Below are positions 57,801-64,000 of a DNA stretch of 64,000 nucleotides, piece by piece. Below the pieces are notes generated by a model that was not told the origin of the DNA, searched no databases, and saw only the letters and a list, made by a program, of their open reading frames with translations. Position 1 is the first letter of the stretch; each line of letters starts with the position of its first letter. Where the stretch lies: NCBI RefSeq assembly GCF_013426205.1, contig NC_089422.1, forward strand, positions 8,149,001 to 8,213,000, in the 5' to 3' direction. Source of the stretch: Metarhizium brunneum. Its lineage: Eukaryota > Ascomycota > Sordariomycetes > Hypocreales > Clavicipitaceae. The position numbers and the translations under genes were made by a program.

Positions 57801-60173
57801 GTACAAGCAACCTCTGGTTTTTATTGTCCTACTGCGACTGTGAACTAGGGCTATCGGCACTTCGGAAGCATTACTAGTAGTATTAAGTTGGGTCTGTTAG
57901 GCGAGGCTTATAGTACATAGATTTGCAGGCTACGTATTGGCAAATGTTTTTTCATGATGTGTAAACGAGCAACCCTGGATTGATAATATGCCCGCCATAC
58001 TCCGTGCATAGGCAGCAAGTATATGCCCACTCGGTGGCGTAGAATGACGCGGGGGTGGGCAAATGCTTACCTACTTGGAGGTACCATGTATTGCCTGCCA
58101 CCGTATCGTCATGAAACGAAACGGGTGCGCGATTTGACTATCTAGGCCACCGGTACTCTGAGAGCCGGCTTCATTAAATACTTGATCTGCTTGGCCAGGA
58201 AGGACTTGAAATTGGCGCTGAGCCTTGGGAATAGTAGACGCCTCGGACGCTCGCGCGCGGCTTCTTGCTGTTTCGGCTTTTTGCCATCTTACTACTTAAG
58301 TACGTAAGTACTTTGGCTCAATTCTCAAACCACAACAGGCTCAAATTCAAATTACTAGTAGTATGGATGACCCAACGCCCGGGACCACCCAGTCGACTAC
58401 GCGGTCTGGGCTTGCGATGCGAACAGACCACCCTGCGCACTGAACGCTCACATATCGTATCGCCTTATATTGCATGTATGTATAATTTTAGATCCCAGCG
58501 CCGTTCTGGAACAGTAGATTGGCATAATGCGCTGTGTTGGGTGGTCTCCCACAGGTGTCTCGGCACATGGGTCTTGGTGCTCTCCTAACAGAGTAAACAA
58601 ATGATTCAACTTGTCCTCGAGTGCGGAATGTAAAAGCAACGGAGTACGGCGTACATGACTTGATGGTAGGACGACCCTGCGCTACCCTGTCCGTTCATGT
58701 TGAGCTAACAGTGGGTCGGTAGATTGATGGCGGCTGGATGTGTTGGATGTTGGTTGGATCATGACGGCGTGTCCAAATGCATTGTGCTGGTAAATTGTCA
58801 CGTTGTTATCAATCGCACCCCTGTGGCCGCGGTGCATTTCCAGTAGTACATCGAGTCCGTACAATACACACATTCAATGTTTCCATTTCCCCTCCTTTCA
58901 TGCACCTGGTGCTCTTTCTTGTGCCTGGTTGGGACACCGCCGTTGCCTACTATTCTGTGATGCAGAAACAATTGAAGAGTGTCGACAGCGACCTGTCATT
59001 ACGGTATTTGCAAAGACCATGGACCACCAAGGCCCGGCGATTGCATAGTCTTATGTATGGAGTATTATAGGCAGTTGGAAGTGAGGCGCGGGCGTGAGGC
59101 GCCGTAGTCCGTGACATTGAGGAGAACATTGAAAGCTTGGCTTGGGGTTGGACTGGAGTCACTGGACCTAGTACTAGACGTAACCTCCAGTCCTCCACGT
59201 TCACCCAGAGCTCGCTCCATCCTCACTCGCTTTGCAAGCACCGAGTTGCTCCATCCAAGACTCCGTTGCAGCGTCGAACATCCACCCTCGAGCACCCAAC
59301 AACCCTCCCGTCCTCGAATACTCACCAGAACCACCATACCCCCAAACATCCACCCAACGCCCCCCGCCGTCGCTCCACGTCAGTTGGTGTGGCTTCGACC
59401 CGGTCCCCGTCCCCGTCCTGGTCCTTGTCACACCTCGCCCTGTCGTTCTCTGGGCCTGCCGCTCACCTGTCCTCTGCTGCGCCAGTAACAGCACTCGGGC
59501 TGGCTAGTGAGAGCACTCGAGGTCACCTCGCTGACAGACGGCCTGCCTTTAGCGAACCTTTCCTTTCTGAGGCCTTCCCGCTGGTGGTTCACTTACTCAT
59601 GATCTTATTACTCCCGTGGTCGTCACTTGCTGCTCCTGTCGTTGCCCATTGCTCCCAGCCCGTCGCCTCTGCCCCGTCTCGGCTCTGACCGGCAACATAC
59701 ACAAGGCAACTCTGTCAGAAAAAACGAGGCTCGAACTATTCCTGTCCCCCAGCCTCGTTCTCGAGTATTCACAATCGCTAGTTCCGCCCAACTGGCCGTC
59801 ATCTAGCTCGGAGTAAGCAGGCCCCGCAAGGAAGTGGCCTAGCAGAGAAAGCGAGCGAGCGAGCGAACGAGAATCAATACAACATAATATTAGCTCACGG
59901 TACATTGTTGATACTGCTCGACAGCTGCACAACCTTCACATAACGCCGACCGGGCCATCTTACGGGCCAAACCGACCTGGGCTGCTCGTTGTTGATAGCA
60001 ATCGACACAGATTTGCTGTGCTGCCGCGCATCCCCACCGCGACGAATCGACAACAGCAATGCGTGAATAGTTGCATCAATCGGCGACGACCATTGACTGC
60101 ACAGCTCGCCAGCTCCTGGTGTTGAGCCTCCTTCGCGCCGGCGTGGAAGCGTCGAGGAAGAAAAGTCTTCATC
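51857..60173. other. 8.3-kb gene-poor region
   Basis: No frame with a family signature, consistent codon use or plausible exon chain was found on either strand. The DNA is of ordinary composition and not AT-rich, so it does not look like mutated transposon sequence. At least seven near-perfect copies of the TACGGAGTA element lie between 54025 and 57628. A CA/CG dinucleotide run lies at 57203-57234 and a (GCGA)n run at 59850-59869. The last kilobase (59150-60173) is C- and T-rich and probably the promoter and leader of the G-alpha gene. Confidence 0.55.
57203..57234. repeat. Alternating purine-pyrimidine run
   Basis: A run of CA, TA and CG dinucleotides (ATACATACATATACACACAC then CGCGCGCGCGCA). 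Such alternating tracts can adopt left-handed DNA and are often length-variable. It lies in the gene-poor region. Confidence 0.8.
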
Positions 60174-61557
60174 ATGGGTGGGTGTATGAGCTCTAACAGC
60201 GAGGAGGCGGAACAGAAGAAGAAGAGTCAAGCCATCGACAGAGTAATAGAGGAGGATTCGAAAAGGCTACGGAAAGAATGCAAAATTTTGCTCTTGGGTA
60301 CGGCACCCAAGGCCCCCCTTTGAGACTGTGATACCTGGCGGTTGCACTCTCTTGTCGCTGGCTAACTGTTGTTTGAATAGGTTCTGGCGAAAGTGGAAAG
60401 TCTACCATCGTCAAGCAGATGAAAATCATCCATCTTAAGGGATATTCAGAAGATGAATTGTATAACTATCGACCCACTGTATTTAAAAATCTTGTCGAAT
60501 GCGCAAAAGCCGTCATCACCGCGATGCAACAATTTGACATTGAGCCGCAACTGGAAGAGAATAGGCGACACATCGAGTACTTGATGGAATATCAAGCCGA
60601 ATCTGGCCCACAGGCACACATTGATCCCCAAGTTGGCGCAGCTATTCAGTCGCTCTGGGCCGACCCTGCGAGAGAGCGGTTGATGGAGCACCAGACCGAA
60701 TTCTATCTCATGGATTCCGCAGAATAGTGAGCAGTGTCTCTATCTCTGAATCTTCAGACCCAAAGTCTAACACAATTGTCAATAGCTTTTTCCAGGAGGT
60801 GTTACGAATAGTTGCCCCCGACTACCTGCCGAACGAAATGGATGTGCTGCGAGCTCGTACCAAAACCACTGGCATATACGAAACGAGATTTCAAATGGGC
60901 CAGTTGAGTATTCAGTGCGTTTACACTTACACATTTTCCCAATCAAACGTCAATGCTGACTTCCGGATAGTATGTTTGATGTCGGTGGGCAACGAAGCGA
61001 AAGAAAGAAGTGGATTCACTGCTTCGAGAACGTTACGTCAATTATTTTCTGCGTCGCTCTCTCCGAATATGACCAAGTTCTCCTCGAGGAGAGCAGCCAG
61101 GTTAGCCGATGTTAATTTGCTGGGCATCACGAGCTTCTAAGACTGACCGGCGATGTTAGAACCGTATGATGGAAAGTTTGTTGCTGTTCGATTCTGTGGT
61201 GAATTCGCGCTGGTTCATGAGAACTAGCATCATCTTGTTCCTCAACAAGGTTGACATTTTCAAGCAAAAGCTGACTCGATCGCCATTGGGAAATTATTTC
61301 CCAGACTATTCGGGAGGAAACGACGTGAACAAGGCCGCAAAATATCTCTTGTGGCGATTCAATCAGGTGAACCGAGCACATTTGAATCTATATCCTCAGT
61401 AAGTCTTGTCATTTTGACCAAGTACTGCGTAGCCGGTGTGCTGACAACCGAATTCAGCTTGACACAAGCTACAGACACATCGAATATTCGACTCGTTTTT
61501 GCCGCCGTCAAAGAAACCATTTTGAACAATGCTCTGAAAGACTCGGGAATCCTATGA
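60174..61557 (+). CDS. GNA3: Heterotrimeric G-protein alpha subunit, fungal group III (GNA-3 type)
   Basis: Model: exons 60174-60297, 60381-60726, 60786-60914, 60971-61100, 61160-61398 and 61458-61557; 355 residues, the standard size. The N-terminus '[20 protein letters not shown]' offers Gly2 for myristoylation and Cys4 for palmitoylation. All guanine-nucleotide motifs are intact: G1 'GSGESGKST' (42-50, across the first intron), switch I '[11 protein letters not shown]', switch II '[12 protein letters not shown]', 'FLNKVDIF' and 'TQATDT'. It ends '[10 protein letters not shown]' without the Cys at position -4 that marks group I, so group III, the class that stimulates adenylyl cyclase (Neurospora GNA-3, Magnaporthe MagA). 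Such proteins control conidiation, nutrient sensing and, in pathogens, virulence. A long C/T-rich upstream region precedes it. Confidence 0.96.
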
Positions 61558-63400
61558 TGGGGACCGCTGTACTATGTTCATGATTTGAGCAGGCGGACTA
61601 CAGGGTGCTGGCGTCTTAGAGCATTTCATGGAGTTTTGGGGGGGCGTTCCTGATTTCGTACGTTTGGTGATGCCCACGGACGCGGCTTTCTTCTGTTTTA
61701 CTTGTTTCACGACCCGGCCAATACAGATGGCCATATTAATTCACCCAGTCACGGCGAAAAAACGTCACCCGTGCCGAGCCTTTTCTTACTCGGCAGCCCC
61801 TGTAAGTGCAGGCGCGCGGGCACAGGCTTGAATGTGCGACCCTCAGCCCTTCACAGTGGCTTGGCGCTTACGGCACTACGGCGATAAGAAAAGAAGGACT
61901 TGAATGGAGACAAGACTATGCAATTCAGTACATCGGATAATGATGAAGTCTTGTGAAGACTGGAATGACGACATGTTTGATATGACTATCCGGAGGGCGA
62001 GTTCTCTACAATTTGGATATTGCGGAAATGTCAGGATCCCTGGAGAAAGAAAGGTCAAGGCTCGCGGTTGGCGTCGATAAAAATAAGAAAAGGCCTTGAA
62101 TGATTGCAGAGTCGATACGGGTGTGTGGTGGTGATTGCTATTGAGCAGCAGGGAGCACGATGGTCCCGAATACCCCAGCCGTGTAAATAATGCTAGCATA
62201 ATGAATTCGTTTTTCGGTGAGTGTTTAGCGTGCACTGCTCGACTCCTTGTCTCTCTCTCTCTTTTTTTCCTTTCCTTTCTTTTTTCTTTTTCAACAAAAA
62301 CTTTTCGTTTAATAGTGTTTCTAGGATGATGGAAATACTAAAGACCAGGTGTTCGTCCACTTCAGCTATACTCGGTATGCCTTCAGCCATCAATTGATCG
62401 CGTCTAGCACAGGCCAGACAGCGGAAAAATCAAATAGGGTTGACGAACCTAGCGCCCGAAGTTGGCCAATTGCCGTATGCCATGGACCACCTCATGCTCA
62501 AAGTCGATGCAGCTATCGAGACACATTGCCGTGTCCCCATATGCTGGTGGCCAAGGCGGCTCGACCGTGAACAGTTGTGGGGCCGCATCGTAATAGCTCA
62601 CCAGCTCCATCGTGGTCGGGAGATGGCTCAAGGCCTCTCCACACCAGACATGTAGACACCTCCTCGGTAGCGCGAGGACCAACGTTGAGGAGAGTCGGGA
62701 TGCAGAATGACGTCTGCATGATTTGTATACGTGCTGCGAGAAGATGGTCATGGCATGGCAAAGGAGCAGCACGATGAGGAGACATATCCCTCGATGCATG
62801 CTGGGCCAGTCTACATTGCTAGATACCGTGGCCTATGGCCTACTTGGGCAAGTTGCTGCTCCGGAGCGGCCGGGCTACCGTTAATAGTGTATGTACGTAC
62901 GAACGATGGCGTTGCCAGGTCCAGCGTGCCAATCTGGACCGCCGTACATCTGAAAAGCTTGACGGAATGCATGGATTGACGATGGACAAGGCCACAATGA
63001 CGGAATGGAAAGTATATGTGGCCGTGGTGTCTGGTGTGTTAAGCTCTGTTGTTGCCAGGCCCTTTTCCTTTCCCCTCTCCTGCTCGCGTTGCCCTTTATT
63101 AGCCATTTCAAGTCCCTAGCTGTGTACGTTGGCATTTCTTGTTCTCGTCAAGCTCACCTTGTTGGTCTTTCCCCGCTTTCACCCTCCTCACCCTCGAGTG
63201 CTGCTCTTCACCCCACCATAGCTCTCAAGTGCTCCTCCGAAGCTGCAACAGCCCACTACTTACCCGGGGTTCGAGGTAGGCCGAAGCTCTCTCTTCCCTG
63301 TGCGTGACAATTTGCTCTCCGAGCAATTGAAGTTTGGGAAAGCTGCTATCGTGAAAGACTGGCTGATATTTGAAATTTAAAGTTCCTAGACGTCCATACC
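61558..63400. other. 1.8-kb intergenic stretch
   Basis: This holds the 3' region of the G-alpha gene and the promoter of the glycogen phosphorylase gene. A 45-base C/T tract lies at 62248-62292. A second pyrimidine-rich run at 63058-63110 is nearer the phosphorylase start. No gene is seen. Confidence 0.55.
62248..62292. repeat. Polypyrimidine tract
   Basis: About 45 bases with almost only C and T on the plus strand, beginning with (TC)n and ending in T runs. Confidence 0.85.
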
Positions 63401-64000
63401 ATGGCCACTGAACAACAACGACTGCCGACGAGGGAACGTCGCCCCTCCACCTCAGCTCCCATTGTGGATATCACTGGTGGTGTTGGGCCTGCTGGCATCT
63501 CTCGTCCGAAGCACAAGAGGACCTTTACGGGCTTCGGGCCCGGGGAAATCAAGAGCGTTGAGGGTGAGTGCTGCTGTAATAACTGCCGAGTACATGGTGG
63601 AAGACGGATTGTCGACTTTGTCCTGCCGTTGTTGTCTCACATGATGCTTGTACTACTCGGGAGCACCCATGTCTGCCGGAGACCGCAGCTAATCGACTTG
63701 CAGCCTCCATCCCCGAGCCTCAGCGGGAAGCCTGGAAGCGAAACCAAATAACCAGCTTCACTGACAAAGACGGGTTCGAAAAGGAAGTCGTGCGCCATGT
63801 GGAAACCACACTCGCCCGAAGCATGTTCAACTGCGACGAAATCGCCGCTTATTCTGCTACGAGCCTTGCCTTTCGCGACCGTCTCATCACTCACTGGAAC
63901 AGGACGCAGCAGCGTCAGACGTACCGCGATACCAAAAGAGTGTATTACCTGAGCCTGGAGTTTTTGATGGGCAGGGCCCTGGATAATGCGATGCTGAATG
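63401..64000 (+). CDS. GPH1: Glycogen phosphorylase (5' part, runs off the right edge)
   Basis: Model: exon 1 63401-63563, intron 63564-63703 (donor GTGAGT, acceptor TTGCAG), exon 2 from 63704 to the window edge. About 153 N-terminal residues are seen of a protein that is normally near 880. After a Ser/Thr-rich regulatory head ('RERRPSTSAPIVD') the chain reads 'VVRHVETTLARSMFNCDEIA', 'SLAFRDRLITHWNRTQQ' and 'KRVYYLSLEFLMGRALDNAM', the highly conserved start of alpha-glucan phosphorylases. The enzyme releases glucose-1-phosphate from glycogen using pyridoxal phosphate bound further on. The head is the region where yeast Gph1 is switched on by phosphorylation. Only the right edge truncates it; no lesion is visible. 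Confidence 0.94.

Noticed and set aside
59137..59688. 183-codon plus-strand frame upstream of the G-alpha gene
   Set aside because: Composition is Ser/Pro/Thr/Arg-rich as forced by pyrimidine-rich DNA, three overlapping frames look alike, and no domain is seen.

Overview
The window is nuclear DNA from a filamentous ascomycete. Evidence: genes carry many short (about 50-100 nt) GT-AG introns, both strands are used without operons, a tRNA gene is split by a 29-nt intron, and several proteins are of filamentous-fungal type (group III G-alpha, GEgh16 appressorial-type protein, Zn2Cys6 regulator, TRI12-type transporter). The best guess is a Sordariomycete, probably Hypocreales, but no marker here fixes the species.

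Left part (1-13.5 kb), accessory-looking: the end of an MFS efflux transporter; an AT-rich stretch with a possible decayed coding remnant; a large 2OG-Fe(II) oxygenase-like gene whose active-site residues look lost; a secreted phospholipase C; a membrane-anchored multicopper oxidase divergent from the phospholipase; and a GEgh16/Mas-type secreted protein with long low-complexity insertions. These are mostly secreted or surface proteins.

Middle (14.6-44.5 kb), mostly conserved housekeeping genes: tRNA-Pro(CGG); an RBR E3 ligase with a membrane hairpin; FOX2 (peroxisomal beta-oxidation); a CorA-like membrane protein; a histidine-phosphatase-fold protein; the carnitine/acylcarnitine carrier CRC1; the zinc transporter MSC2; a Zn2Cys6 transcription factor; TDA10-type kinase; an ECM11-type protein; and SRF1-type regulator. 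FOX2 and CRC1 both belong to fatty-acid oxidation, lying about 9 kb apart.

Right part (46-64 kb): cullin-1, AVL9, an 8.3-kb stretch without a recognisable gene, the group III G-alpha subunit (GNA-3 type), and the 5' end of glycogen phosphorylase running off the edge.

Exon structures were worked out by hand from splice motifs, unbroken reading frame and remembered family motifs; no alignment was run. No clear new multi-gene system was found. The observations most worth checking are the apparently inactivated 2OG oxygenase, the split IBR domain of the E3 ligase, and the palindromic TACGGAGTA element that recurs in the gene-poor stretches.
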